Origin: Pseudomonas fluorescens
Lineage (GTDB): Bacteria; Pseudomonadota; Gammaproteobacteria; Pseudomonadales; Pseudomonadaceae
Reading direction: 5' to 3'
Length of the DNA stretch: 64,000 nt
Assembly (NCBI RefSeq): GCF_004683905.1
Contig: NZ_CP038438.1
Coordinates: 310,001-374,000 of the forward strand
Numbering within the stretch: position 1 is the stretch's first letter; every line of letters starts with the position of its first letter. Below are positions 1 through 7,803 of the stretch, piece after piece. The position numbers and the translations under genes are program-made. The notes beneath the pieces were generated by a model. The model searched no databases. It was given only the letters and a program-made list of their open reading frames with translations, and was not told the DNA's origin.

Positions 1-24
1 GGTTCAGCGCAGGTAAATTCACTG

Positions 25-50
25 CGTAACGACGGAATTTCGCCGTTACG
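25..50. repeat. Inverted repeat upstream of pckA
   Basis: Seven-base arms CGTAACG (25-31) and CGTTACG (44-50) face each other across 12 bases. No T-run follows, so this is not an obvious intrinsic terminator. It may be the 3' end of the upstream transcription unit or a regulatory site for pckA; the function is not known. Confidence 0.4.
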
Positions 51-84
51 ACGGGAGGACCCTACTCTTTTTGGGCTTTTCTGG

Positions 85-134
85 CATAATCCGGCCCACT
101 TTTTTCGCGGTAGTAGTGCACGACTTTCTACTAC
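85..134 (+). promoter_or_regulatory. Possible pckA promoter and leader hairpin
   Basis: A CATAAT -10-like box lies at 85-90, without a convincing -35 box. A perfect 7-bp inverted repeat GTAGTAG (110-116) / CTACTAC (128-134) would form a hairpin in the 5' leader about 45 bases before the pckA start. The promoter call is weak; the inverted repeat is directly visible. Confidence 0.35.
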
Positions 135-178
135 AAAACGTTTGGAGCACACTCGGCCACTGGCCGACGGGGAACCTC

Positions 179-1720
179 ATGACGCAAGCCAATAACGCCG
201 TGTACACCGATCTGAGTGTTGATGATCTGGTTAAAGAAGCCCTGCAACGCGGTGAGGGCGAGCTTGCCGATACCGGCGCTCTGGTAGTCCGCACCGGTCA
301 TCGCACCGGCCGTTCGCCAGTCGATCGTTTCATCGTTGAAGAGCCTTCCACCCAGGCCGCTATCGCCTGGGGCCCGATCAACCGCAAGTTCCCGGCCGAC
401 AAGTTCGACGCGCTGTGGGCTCGTGTCGAGGCGTTCAACAACGCGCAAGAGCACTTTGTTTCCCACGTGCATGTAGGTGCGGCTGAAGATCACTACCTGG
501 CCGTGAAAATGACCACCCAGACTGCCTGGCAGAACCTGTTCGGTCGTTGCCTGTTCATCAACCCGGCCCAGTACAACCCGGCCGGTCGTGACGAGTGGCA
601 AGTGCTCAACGTGGCCAACTTCGAGTGCGTGCCTGAGCGTGACGGCACCAACTCCGACGGTTGCGTGATCATCAACTTCGCGCAGAAGAAAGTGCTGATC
701 GCCGGTATGCGTTACGCCGGTGAAATGAAGAAAGCCATGTTCTCCGTGCAGAACTTCCTGCTGCCGGCCGCTGACGTGCTGCCAATGCACTGCGCTGCCA
801 ACATCGGCGAAGAAGGCGACGTGACCCTGTTCTTCGGTCTGTCGGGCACCGGTAAAACCACCCTGTCCGCCGACGAGAGCCGTTACCTGATCGGTGACGA
901 CGAACACGGCTGGGGCGAAGGCGTTGTCTTCAACATCGAAGGCGGCTGCTATGCCAAGTGCATCGACCTGTCCGAGAAGAACGAGCCGGTCATCTGGAAA
1001 GCCATCAAGCACGGCGCAGTCCTGGAAAACGTGGTCATCGACGACGCCAAGCATGCCGACTACGCCGATGTCAGCCTGACCCAGAACAGCCGCGCGGCCT
1101 ACCCGCTGGAGCACGTTGCCAAGCGTTCCGAGAAGAACCTGGGCGGCGAGCCAAACGCGGTGATCTTCCTGACCTGCGACCTGACCGGCGTGCTGCCGCC
1201 AGTGTCGATCCTCAATGAAGAACAAGCGGCCTATCACTTCCTGTCCGGCTACACCGCGCTGGTGGGCTCGACTGAAATGGGTTCGGGCAGCGGCATCAAG
1301 TCGACCTTCTCCACCTGCTTCGGCGCACCGTTCTTCCCGCGCCCGGCTGGCGAATACGCAGAACTGCTGATCAAGCGCATCCGTGGCTTCGGCTCCAAGG
1401 TCTACCTGGTCAACACCGGCTGGACCGGCGGTGGCTACGGCGTCGGCAAACGCTTCAACATCCCGACCACCCGTGCGGTGATCGCAGCGATCCAGAGCGG
1501 CGCGCTGATCGGTGCCGCCACCGAGCACCTGGACACCATCAACCTCGACGTGCCACTGGCCGTACCGGGCGTTGAAACCAACCTGCTCAACCCACGCAAC
1601 ACCTGGGCTGACAAGGCTGCCTACGACGAAGCTGCCAAGGCGCTGGCCGGTCTGTTCATCGAGAACTTCAAGAAGTTCGAAGTGAGCGACGCGATCAAGG
1701 CTGCGGGTCCCAAGTTGTAA
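179..1720 (+). CDS. pckA: Phosphoenolpyruvate carboxykinase (ATP)
   Basis: A 513-residue cytoplasmic enzyme that converts oxaloacetate plus ATP to PEP, CO2 and ADP, the first committed gluconeogenic step when cells grow on organic acids or amino acids. The kinase P-loop [11 protein letters not shown] and the family motif around GDDEHGW are intact, and the length matches the ATP-type family. The frame is open 36 codons further upstream, but ATG 179 is chosen because it begins the conserved N-terminus ([13 protein letters not shown]) and has a GGGGA ribosome site just before it. The gene appears to be a single transcription unit ending in a strong terminator. Family assignment is very secure. 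Confidence 0.97.
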   Translation: MTQANNAVYTDLSVDDLVKEALQRGEGELADTGALVVRTGHRTGRSPVDRFIVEEPSTQAAIAWGPINRKFPADKFDALWARVEAFNNAQEHFVSHVHVGAAEDHYLAVKMTTQTAWQNLFGRCLFINPAQYNPAGRDEWQVLNVANFECVPERDGTNSDGCVIINFAQKKVLIAGMRYAGEMKKAMFSVQNFLLPAADVLPMHCAANIGEEGDVTLFFGLSGTGKTTLSADESRYLIGDDEHGWGEGVVFNIEGGCYAKCIDLSEKNEPVIWKAIKHGAVLENVVIDDAKHADYADVSLTQNSRAAYPLEHVAKRSEKNLGGEPNAVIFLTCDLTGVLPPVSILNEEQAAYHFLSGYTALVGSTEMGSGSGIKSTFSTCFGAPFFPRPAGEYAELLIKRIRGFGSKVYLVNTGWTGGGYGVGKRFNIPTTRAVIAAIQSGALIGAATEHLDTINLDVPLAVPGVETNLLNPRNTWADKAAYDEAAKALAGLFIENFKKFEVSDAIKAAGPKL

Positions 1721-1742
1721 GGCTTAGTTCTGGTGAATAAAA

Positions 1743-1769
1743 AAGCCGCCTCTTAGGGGCGGCTTTTTT
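1743..1769 (+). terminator. Intrinsic terminator of pckA
   Basis: An 8-bp stem AAGCCGCC / GGCGGCTT with a short loop is followed by six T residues, 22 bases after the pckA stop. It also separates pckA from the convergent antitoxin gene. Confidence 0.9.
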
Positions 1770-1785
1770 GTGGGTGTTCATTTTC

Positions 1786-2073
1786 TCAATGAGCCAATGC
1801 ATTCAAAACATGAACCGGGTCGTTATGAATGGCCTTGAGCAAAGCTTTTGCCGGCCCGGTTGGCTCGCGACGGCCCTGTTCCCAATTTCGTAGAGTGCCG
1901 AGTTGGACGTCGATCAGTGCCGCAAATTTGGTCTGGGTCAAACCGGTAGCTTTACGAATTTCTTTGACCTGCAATGCATCAACGTGGAATTCGCGAGAAG
2001 GTGTGCGCTCGCCTCGTACGATCTCGTCCATCTCTTGCACACTTTCCATCAGCTCATCAAAAAATTTGCTCAT
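1786..2073 (-). CDS. HigA/NadS-type HTH antitoxin (pair 1)
   Basis: An Xre-family DNA-binding protein of about 95 residues that should neutralise the RelE/HigB-type toxin encoded just upstream and repress their shared promoter. The HTH lies in the C-terminal half (TGLTQTKFAALIDVQLGTLRNWEQGRREPTG split by helices), with the hallmark RNWEQGRR recognition segment. In-frame ATGs occur at 2085, 2079 and 2073; 2073 is preferred because GGAG sits six bases before it, which places the start two bases after the toxin stop. The toxin-first order is typical of HigBA-type modules. A second, diverged copy of the same module lies at 37.0-37.6 kb. Confidence 0.85.
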   Translation of the reverse strand: MSKFFDELMESVQEMDEIVRGERTPSREFHVDALQVKEIRKATGLTQTKFAALIDVQLGTLRNWEQGRREPTGPAKALLKAIHNDPVHVLNALAH

Positions 2074-2075
2074 GG

Positions 2076-2390
2076 TCATCTCCATTTTTCGATCAAGACC
2101 TTGAGTGCTTTACGCTCATCGCTGGACAGATCGTGTTGTTCATTTTTAGGGTAGATCATCAATAACCCGATTTGTGACGCCGAAACGAAGTGGTAGTAAA
2201 TAACACGTGCTCCGCCTCGCTTGCCGTGTCCTTTCGCTGCAATTCGGGTTTTGCGAATCCCGCCTGTGCCTTCAATTACATCGCCAATCGAAGGGCTTAC
2301 AACCAGTTGCTTCTGAAAAGCGGCGTACGTGTCATCATCCAGCAGCTCTTTTACTCGACGGGTAAAGATCCGAGTCTCAATAAAAATCAT
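2076..2390 (-). CDS. RelE/HigB-type toxin (pair 1)
   Basis: A 104-residue RelE/ParE-superfamily protein, expected to be a ribosome-dependent mRNA endonuclease. Visible family features are the basic GKRGGARVIYY strand near the middle and the C-terminal LLMIYPKNEQHDLS strand. It belongs to the HigB/NadT-like branch that pairs with Xre antitoxins rather than to classical RelE. No Shine-Dalgarno sequence precedes ATG 2390, and the predicted -10 box lies only four bases upstream, so the mRNA may be leaderless. The antitoxin gene follows directly. Toxicity is inferred from the family and operon. Confidence 0.85.
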   Translation of the reverse strand: MIFIETRIFTRRVKELLDDDTYAAFQKQLVVSPSIGDVIEGTGGIRKTRIAAKGHGKRGGARVIYYHFVSASQIGLLMIYPKNEQHDLSSDERKALKVLIEKWR

Positions 2391-2394
2391 CGTA

Positions 2395-2431
2395 AATGTA
2401 CGCCATTGGCTTACTTTTCAGCAATGCTGAA
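2395..2431 (-). promoter_or_regulatory. Promoter and palindromic operator of HigBA pair 1
   Basis: On the minus strand, TTGCTG (2424-2419), an 18-base spacer and TACATT (2400-2395) form a plausible sigma-70 promoter. The -35 box sits inside a 15-bp perfect odd palindrome TTCAGCATTGCTGAA (2417-2431), a good candidate autoregulatory site for the HTH antitoxin. The predicted transcription start falls at or within two bases of the toxin ATG (2390). Confidence 0.6.
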
Positions 2432-2501
2432 GTGATTTGAGTAGATGACTGGTAAGTGATCGTTCTCATGTCGAACATGGGAACGATCTGATCACTCAAC
2501 C

Positions 2502-2801
2502 TCAGACTGGAGCTTTCCAGCCGAGCATCTGCTGCTGCGCGACCTGCAGCAGGTCACAGCCATCCTGCGTCAGCAGATAGAGGGCGTGGGTGATGTGGGG
2601 GATGTCTTCGACGTCGGCTTGTTTGAAGCTGAGGCAGTAGAGGGTTTTCAGCAGGTCGCTGGAGGCGCGCAGGCGTTGGACGGCGCATTCGAGGATGTCT
2701 TGCGGGTTGGCCGTTGTGTCGATGATCAGGGGCTTGGTGTCGGTGAGGTTGGATTCGAGTGAGCGGTAGCGATCGAGGGGAAGCGGGGTCCATGCTTTCA
2801 T
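2502..2801 (-). CDS. Small conserved Pseudomonas protein, function unknown
   Basis: A 99-residue soluble, helix-rich protein with no recognised catalytic motif. Over a 67-residue core (from IDT to the C-terminal region) it is about two-thirds identical to the protein encoded at 4379-4654; both share TLYCL, FKQADV, DIP, ALYLL and QDGCDLL. The two copies bracket the predicted lipase gene. General layout (an ASxLL segment, then a YL segment) resembles the DUF3077-like protein at 36236-36511, but that link is tentative. The gene lies behind a roughly 230-base structured leader and has a weak ribosome site (GGA). It may be a regulator or an immunity-like partner of the hydrolase; nothing in the sequence decides this. 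Confidence 0.75.
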   Translation of the reverse strand: MKAWTPLPLDRYRSLESNLTDTKPLIIDTTANPQDILECAVQRLRASSDLLKTLYCLSFKQADVEDIPHITHALYLLTQDGCDLLQVAQQQMLGWKAPV

Positions 2802-3032
2802 AGTGTGTATTCCAAATGTCGTGAGGATTCATCCCACCGTGACCAAGCGATGGGAGGCGAACTGTGTTCGGGTTGGTCAACCGAAGGAACACACAAGTCC
2901 GGCACGCTCAAAGGCGTCCCAAACACAGCCACCATTAAGCGTGCAGACATTTGAATTGCCGGCAGCATACAACGGACGCATTTATGTGTCCCACCGGGTG
3001 ACCAAGCCCGAGCCGCTGATTTGCCAGCGACA
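2802..3032 (-). ncRNA. Structured leader RNA with A-B-C complementary segments
   Basis: Minus-strand leader of the 2502-2801 gene. A TATAGT -10-like box lies at 3044-3039, without a clear -35. In order there are: a hairpin CGCTG-gcaaat-CAGCG (3029-3014); segment A, GCTTGGTCAC (3007-2998); a conserved core ATGGTGGCTGTGTTTGGGA (2935-2917); segment B, TTGACCAA (2880-2873), complementary to A and C; segment C, GCTTGGTCAC (2848-2839), identical to A. The ATG is at 2801. B can pair with A or with C but not both. The leader at 36598-36840 has the same order and spacing with changed but still complementary A/B/C. The layout resembles the phage P4 CI RNA control region; C4-type antisense RNA is the alternative family. 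Confidence 0.6.
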
Positions 3033-3143
3033 GTCACGACTATAGATTTGTGATCTCAAGCCGCGATAGGCGACAAAGAGTCTTGGCGTGTAGGAACGGG
3101 ATGAAGATCTCATCGGGCGTTCCTACCGATCTTTCTTCGTTTT
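3033..3143. other. Intergenic segment, nothing certain
   Basis: About 110 bases between the hydrolase stop and the structured leader on the same strand. Apart from the -10-like box at 3039-3044 I see no gene, repeat or convincing terminator. Confidence 0.4.
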
Positions 3144-4286
3144 TCAACGTAAATGCTGATACGCCGAAATATCCAGCAAGCTGGTTGCCAGGCCGGTTGC
3201 CGGCTTGTAGATCTCGCCCTTCACGCTGGTGAACGGTACACCTTTGCTGCCCAGCGAAACGTAGCGCTCGCCTTGGTCCAGCTCGGTGAAGTAGGTGTAG
3301 GAATGTTTGTGCATCAGTGTGTATTTGGCTTCGTCGCGTGCGATGCCGTTGGTGAGGTTTTCCAGATCGACCTGGGTCAGATTCAACGTTTTTTGCAGTT
3401 GCACGCCCCAGCGTTTGAGGCAGGTTTCGGCGAGGTGGCGCACGATGCGTCCGGGCTCGGACAGCGCTTTCAGATCACTGGCACCGGTCGGGACGCCGCC
3501 GCTGCTGGTGGCATTGCCGGCCATGGTGGCGTGGCGGCCAGCCATAGGATAGATGTAGGTTTTAGTGCCGGTAGCGGTCTGTGGGATGACGCAGCTGAAA
3601 CCTTTGGAGCGTTCGTCACGAGCATAGAACGCTACATACTCTTTGACATTGCCCGCGAGTTTGACGCGCTCTTCCTGAAAGTTACCAATGCCTGGCACGG
3701 GATCAAGAGCGAAGATATTGACCGGGATGTTTTTCAGCAGACTGTCCTTGAACATTGCATTGGCCAACATATGGCAACTGATGCCGCCCCGGCTCCAACC
3801 GACGAGATTGACTTGAGTCGGAATAACACCATCCTTGCGGTGGGTTTTGATGATTCCTTCCTGTAATTGCTGCTGGGTAATGCTGCGATTACCGTAATTA
3901 TATTTGCGCCAGAACCAGGAACCCTCGACTTTTACATCTTCGATCGGAATGCCGGCAGCTTTCAGGCGATTGTATTCGGCTTCAGTCAGTTGCTCGCGTT
4001 GCCAGTCGCATTTGCCCTTGATGATATTGAGCGCGTGCAACACGTTTTCTTCCCAGCCCTTGCCGAACAAGGTGCCGCTCATGCCGTATTCCTTGGTCTT
4101 GGTAAATAGATCGTCGGCCTGCATGTTGCCGCTGCCGGGGCCATCGACCACGATCCACTCGGCAAACTCGTAACCCGTATGATTGGCAGCCAAGGTGGAA
4201 ATCAGTTCGCCGTTCCAGAAGTTTTCGTGGGTGACGTCGAATTTATTGGAACCAGTTCCGCAAAAAAAAATAGTTAAAACAGTCAT
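3144..4286 (-). CDS. Predicted alpha/beta-hydrolase (lipase/phospholipase-like)
   Basis: A 380-residue protein without signal peptide or membrane segment. It starts with a beta strand and IFFCGTGSN oxyanion-like turn, followed by a nucleophile elbow GWSRGG (Ser165), then Asp195 in FALDPVPG and His252 in GRHATM, a plausible Ser-Asp-His triad. This resembles the DUF2235/Tle-type lipases used as type VI secretion effectors, whose elbow is GxSRG(A/G), but no secretion genes lie nearby. ATG 4286 is chosen over TTG 4319 because GAGAG precedes it by seven bases. Two paralogous small genes flank it on the same strand. Secreted effector, phage-derived enzyme or housekeeping esterase all remain possible; substrate unknown. 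Confidence 0.65.
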   Translation of the reverse strand: MTVLTIFFCGTGSNKFDVTHENFWNGELISTLAANHTGYEFAEWIVVDGPGSGNMQADDLFTKTKEYGMSGTLFGKGWEENVLHALNIIKGKCDWQREQLTEAEYNRLKAAGIPIEDVKVEGSWFWRKYNYGNRSITQQQLQEGIIKTHRKDGVIPTQVNLVGWSRGGISCHMLANAMFKDSLLKNIPVNIFALDPVPGIGNFQEERVKLAGNVKEYVAFYARDERSKGFSCVIPQTATGTKTYIYPMAGRHATMAGNATSSGGVPTGASDLKALSEPGRIVRHLAETCLKRWGVQLQKTLNLTQVDLENLTNGIARDEAKYTLMHKHSYTYFTELDQGERYVSLGSKGVPFTSVKGEIYKPATGLATSLLDISAYQHLR

Positions 4287-4378
4287 TGTGTTGCTCTCGG
4301 TTAAAGTAAGAGTCAACAACTTAGGTCTTTTTTGGCTGTTTATTAAAGCATTCTGTTGTTTCTGGATTTTAGTTGTTT

Positions 4379-4654
4379 TCAGTGTCGGTCTGGTTGTTGG
4401 GGTTTATGTTTTGCTACTTCGAGCAAGTCACAGCCATCCTGCACTAATAAATAAAGAGCATTGACGATGTTAGGTATATCTTTCACGTCGGCCTGTTTGA
4501 AACATAAACAGTAAAGGGTTTCCAGCAGATCGCTGGCGGCACGCAGTCGCTGGTCAGCGGCATCAAGCAGATCGCGATGGCTGGAGTGAGTATCGATGAC
4601 CAATACGGGGTTTTCGTTGTAGCAAGTCTTCAAAGGGCGATAGCGGGTAATCAT
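4379..4654 (-). CDS. Small conserved protein, paralogue of the 2502 gene
   Basis: A 91-residue protein about two-thirds identical over its core to the protein at 2502-2801 (shared TLYCL, FKQADV, DIP, ALYLL, QDGCDLL). It lies immediately upstream of the predicted lipase on the same strand, 92 bases away, so the two may be co-transcribed. AGGA ribosome-site bases lie about 11 bases before ATG 4654. A TATAGT box at 4724-4719 suggests a short leader of about 60 bases, which lacks the A-B-C arrangement seen at the other copy. Function unknown; an immunity or chaperone role for the neighbouring hydrolase is speculative. Confidence 0.7.
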   Translation of the reverse strand: MITRYRPLKTCYNENPVLVIDTHSSHRDLLDAADQRLRAASDLLETLYCLCFKQADVKDIPNIVNALYLLVQDGCDLLEVAKHKPQQPDRH

Positions 4655-4956
4655 GGTGAGGCTTGTCCTTTACAAAGGCACTCGGGCGGGGCTGATTCAG
4701 TGGTCAGTCGCGCCGGCCACTATAGAAGTGCGTGGCGAGCACTCACAAGAGCGCCGCAATGGACGCCGTTCGTAGGGGATTTTCCGAGGGCCGGGCATAT
4801 GCCCTACAAGGTTTTGCGGTTTTTTCGGGGTGAAACCCCTAGCGCAGAAATTTCCCACAGGATTCACAGGCGTTTCTTGGCAGATCTATGTATGGTGCGC
4901 GCCAGAATCTGTAGGACGTTTCCAAACGTCCGATACGCGCTTAAAGGGAATTGAGT

Positions 4957-5460
4957 ATGCAGTGGCTACGTATGGCCTCGATTTTATTGCTGTGGGCCAG
5001 TGGTTGCCGTTTGGCCATGGCGTCTGATGCCGGCAACGGCTGGATGTTTGCCGACCTCGAACGCACCGGTTGGCCCGATGCGCTCTCCAGCCAGACTGGC
5101 ATCGATACCGCCTCGCGCGCCGAGGTGTTGATGTTCGGCAGGGCCTTGCTCGCCAGTGAAGCGCTGGACGAGGCAGGGCTGGAGCAGCGACTGGGTGTGC
5201 CGCATGTGCAGCTCAAGTCGATCAGGCAGGTGCGTGACGGTCTGTGGGATCGTTTGCTGAGCACCTATCGCAACGCCAGCGTTGACTGTGACGGGCAGCC
5301 GTTCTGCCCGCGCGTGCGCAGTGTTGCGGAACTGCGGCAATTGGCGGCGGCCTTCACCGGTGACATCAGCCCGGCTCATGCGTTGTGGGCGAGCAAGAGC
5401 CAAGGCGTGCATGAGCAGGTGTTGAACGAGCAACTGCGAGTGGCGGTTTTGCGGCCCTGA
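4957..5460 (+). CDS. Hypothetical exported protein
   Basis: A 167-residue protein beginning with a clear signal peptide (hydrophobic ILLLWASG core) and an AMA-SDAG cleavage-like site; a weak lipobox (WASGC) means a lipoprotein is also possible. ATG 4957 is preferred over TTG 4951 because AGGGA lies seven bases upstream. Two cysteines (SVDCDGQPFC) could form a disulphide in the periplasm. I do not recognise the family. It stands alone between the accessory patch and the helicase gene. Confidence 0.65.
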   Translation: MQWLRMASILLLWASGCRLAMASDAGNGWMFADLERTGWPDALSSQTGIDTASRAEVLMFGRALLASEALDEAGLEQRLGVPHVQLKSIRQVRDGLWDRLLSTYRNASVDCDGQPFCPRVRSVAELRQLAAAFTGDISPAHALWASKSQGVHEQVLNEQLRVAVLRP

Positions 5461-5488
5461 ACGGGTAAGTTTGTATCGCTGTTTTGTG

Positions 5489-5517
5489 CCCCTTCGCGAG
5501 CAGGCTCGCTCCTGCAG
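5489..5517. repeat. Single REP-like unit
   Basis: The sequence around TTCGCGAGCAGGCTCGCTCCTGCAG is one unit of the Pseudomonas REP family, here without an inverted partner. It lies between the exported-protein gene and the helicase gene. Confidence 0.6.
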
Positions 5518-5641
5518 TGGACCGAGTTGTCTGCGCTATTGGCTGTATCATCCCGTATTGAATTGACCCCGGCCTTTTCTCGACTCGCTGCGATCGCCCG
5601 CTAGGCTGTTGGCATCACAGCGGTCAACGGAGTGACAGCGC

Positions 5642-7576
5642 ATGCACAACACCCTGGAACAGGTTTTCGGTTATCCACAGTTTCGACCCGGGCAGGAAGC
5701 CGCGATCAGCGCGGTACTGGCCGGGCGCTCGGCGGCAGCGATTTTCCCCACCGGGTCTGGCAAGTCGCTGTGCTATCAAGTACCGGCACTGTTGCTGCCA
5801 CATCTGACCCTGGTGGTCTCGCCACTGTTGGCGTTGATGCAGGATCAATTGGCATTCCTCAAGCGTCACGGCATCAGTGCCGGCAGCATCGATTCGGCAC
5901 AAAGCCGCGATGACGCCAATGATGTGATGGCCCGCGCCCGTTCGGGTGAATTGAAGATCCTGATGATCTCGGTGGAGCGCCTGAAGAACGAGCGTTTTCG
6001 CAATTTTTTGCAGCAGGTGCCGATCTCGCTGCTGGTGATTGACGAGGCGCACTGCATCTCGGAGTGGGGTCACAACTTCCGCCCCGACTACCTGAAGCTG
6101 CCGGACTACCAGCGTCAGTTCAATATCCCGCAAACCCTGCTGCTGACGGCCACGGCGACGCCGAAAGTCATCGCCGACATGCAAGCCAAATTCGCCATCG
6201 CTGCCGAAGATGTTGTGACCACCGGTTTCTATCGCCCAAACCTCAATCTGCTGGTGGAACCGGTGCGTGGCCAGGACAAGCGCCGGCGGCTGGTGGAGTG
6301 GATGAGCGAGCGCGCGAGCCAGCCGAGCATCGTCTACGTCACGCTGCAGAAAACCGCCGAGCACATCGCCGAACATCTGGGGCGCAACGGCATACAGGCC
6401 GAGGCTTATCACGCCGGGTTGCCCAACGATCAGCGCGAGGCGATCCAGAAGCGCTTCATGGCCGGGCAGTCCAATTGCATAGTCGCAACCATTGCGTTCG
6501 GCATGGGCATCGACAAGAGCGATATCCGCAACGTGGTGCATTTCGACCTGCCGAAATCCATCGAGAACTACAGTCAGGAAATCGGTCGCGCCGGACGGGA
6601 CGGACAGCCGTCGGATTGCCTGGTGCTGGCCAACCGCGACAGCCTCAACGTGCTGGAAAATTTCGTCTACGGCGATACCCCGGAGCGCGAGGGGATACGT
6701 TGTGTGCTGGAGGAAATGCAGGCTGCCGCAGCTGAAGGGCAGTGGGAGTTTCTGCTCGGGCCGTTGGCGGATCAGAGCAACATTCGCACGCTGCCGCTGA
6801 AGACGTTGTTGGTGCAAATGGAGCTGCGCGGCCTGATTGCTCCGCGCTATGCCTATTACGCCGAGTACCGTTTCAAATACCTGCTGGAGCCGGAAGCGTT
6901 GCTTGAGCGTTTCGAGGGAGAGCGCAGGGAGTTTGTCGCGGCCATCATTCACACCTCCAGCCGCGCACGTACCTGGGCCACGGTGAATTTCGAGGCGATG
7001 TACACGCAGTATTCGGCTGAGCGCAATCGGGTGGTGACGGCGCTGGATTATTTTCAGGAGAAGGGTTGGGTCGAGCTTGAGAGCAAGCAGATGACCGAGG
7101 TCTACAACGTGCTGCACAGCGATTTCGACAGCGCTGTGCTGAGCGCCGAGTTGCACGAGTACTTCACCCGGCATGAACAGACTGAAGTCGCGCGGATTCA
7201 CGCCATGCTCGAACTGTTCGCCACTGAGCGCTGCCTGGGTTATCGCCTGGCCGAGTACTTCGGCGACCACAATGCGCCCGAGCACTGCGGGCACTGTTCG
7301 GTGTGCCACGGTGATGTCGCGCGGCTTCCGGCACCTCCCGAGTTGCCAGCGCTTGTGGATAAAAATTTTGCGGCGTTGTGCGGTGATTTTATCCACAGGC
7401 ACGAACAGCACACCGGCCATGTGCCGACGGCGGAGCGCCTGACGCGTTTTCTGTGCGGGATCAGCGTGCCGCTGTTTACCAAGTTGAAGGCGCGGACGAT
7501 CTCGGGGTATGCGGCGCTGGAGCAGTATCCGTACGCGGAAGTCCGCAGTTGGGCTGACAATTATCTGCTCGAGTGA
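5642..7576 (+). CDS. RecQ-family ATP-dependent DNA helicase
   Basis: A 644-residue superfamily 2 helicase that unwinds DNA 3' to 5' in recombination and repair. Motif I is FPTGSGKSLC (Lys41), motif II is DEAH at 134-137, and motif VI is QEIGRAGRDGQPSDC. The RecQ-C zinc-binding cysteines appear near the C-terminus (ERCLGYRLAEYF and CGHCSVC). It is shorter than canonical Pseudomonas RecQ, which has about 710 residues and a C-terminal HRDC domain; HRDC looks absent here, so this may be a second RecQ-like helicase. GGAG precedes the start by nine bases. A TTATCCACA DnaA-box-like sequence inside the 5' end is probably fortuitous. Confidence 0.9.
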   Translation: MHNTLEQVFGYPQFRPGQEAAISAVLAGRSAAAIFPTGSGKSLCYQVPALLLPHLTLVVSPLLALMQDQLAFLKRHGISAGSIDSAQSRDDANDVMARARSGELKILMISVERLKNERFRNFLQQVPISLLVIDEAHCISEWGHNFRPDYLKLPDYQRQFNIPQTLLLTATATPKVIADMQAKFAIAAEDVVTTGFYRPNLNLLVEPVRGQDKRRRLVEWMSERASQPSIVYVTLQKTAEHIAEHLGRNGIQAEAYHAGLPNDQREAIQKRFMAGQSNCIVATIAFGMGIDKSDIRNVVHFDLPKSIENYSQEIGRAGRDGQPSDCLVLANRDSLNVLENFVYGDTPEREGIRCVLEEMQAAAAEGQWEFLLGPLADQSNIRTLPLKTLLVQMELRGLIAPRYAYYAEYRFKYLLEPEALLERFEGERREFVAAIIHTSSRARTWATVNFEAMYTQYSAERNRVVTALDYFQEKGWVELESKQMTEVYNVLHSDFDSAVLSAELHEYFTRHEQTEVARIHAMLELFATERCLGYRLAEYFGDHNAPEHCGHCSVCHGDVARLPAPPELPALVDKNFAALCGDFIHRHEQHTGHVPTAERLTRFLCGISVPLFTKLKARTISGYAALEQYPYAEVRSWADNYLLE

Positions 7577-7585
7577 ATACATAAC

Positions 7586-7677
7586 CTGTGGGAGCGGGCT
7601 TGCTCGCGAAGGCGTCATGTCAGTTGAAATTTCCATGCATGACACTCCGTTTTCGTGAGCAAGCCCGCTCCCACAGG
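7586..7677. repeat. REP pair (inverted)
   Basis: Two REP units in inverted orientation (CTGTGGGAGCGGGCTTGCTC ... and its complement) follow the helicase stop. They would form a large hairpin in RNA and probably mark the 3' end of the transcript. Confidence 0.85.
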
Positions 7678-7803
7678 GGATTGTGGCGCCATGGCGGCCT
7701 GTATCCATGCGCTGAATGTCGCTCATCACGGTAATAAACTTCAAAAACGCCCGGTGCCTGACTATGGTGAAGGCTGTCTTCGGATCGCCAACAAGAGAAC
7801 AAC

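Noticed and set aside
131..1528. Long open frame antisense to pckA
   Set aside because: GC-rich codon bias of pckA keeps the opposite frame open; its product shows no family features and pckA is certain.
2803..3045. Short frames on both strands in the 2802-3032 leader
   Set aside because: They overlap the paired RNA segments, lack ribosome sites and have no family resemblance; the RNA explanation fits better.
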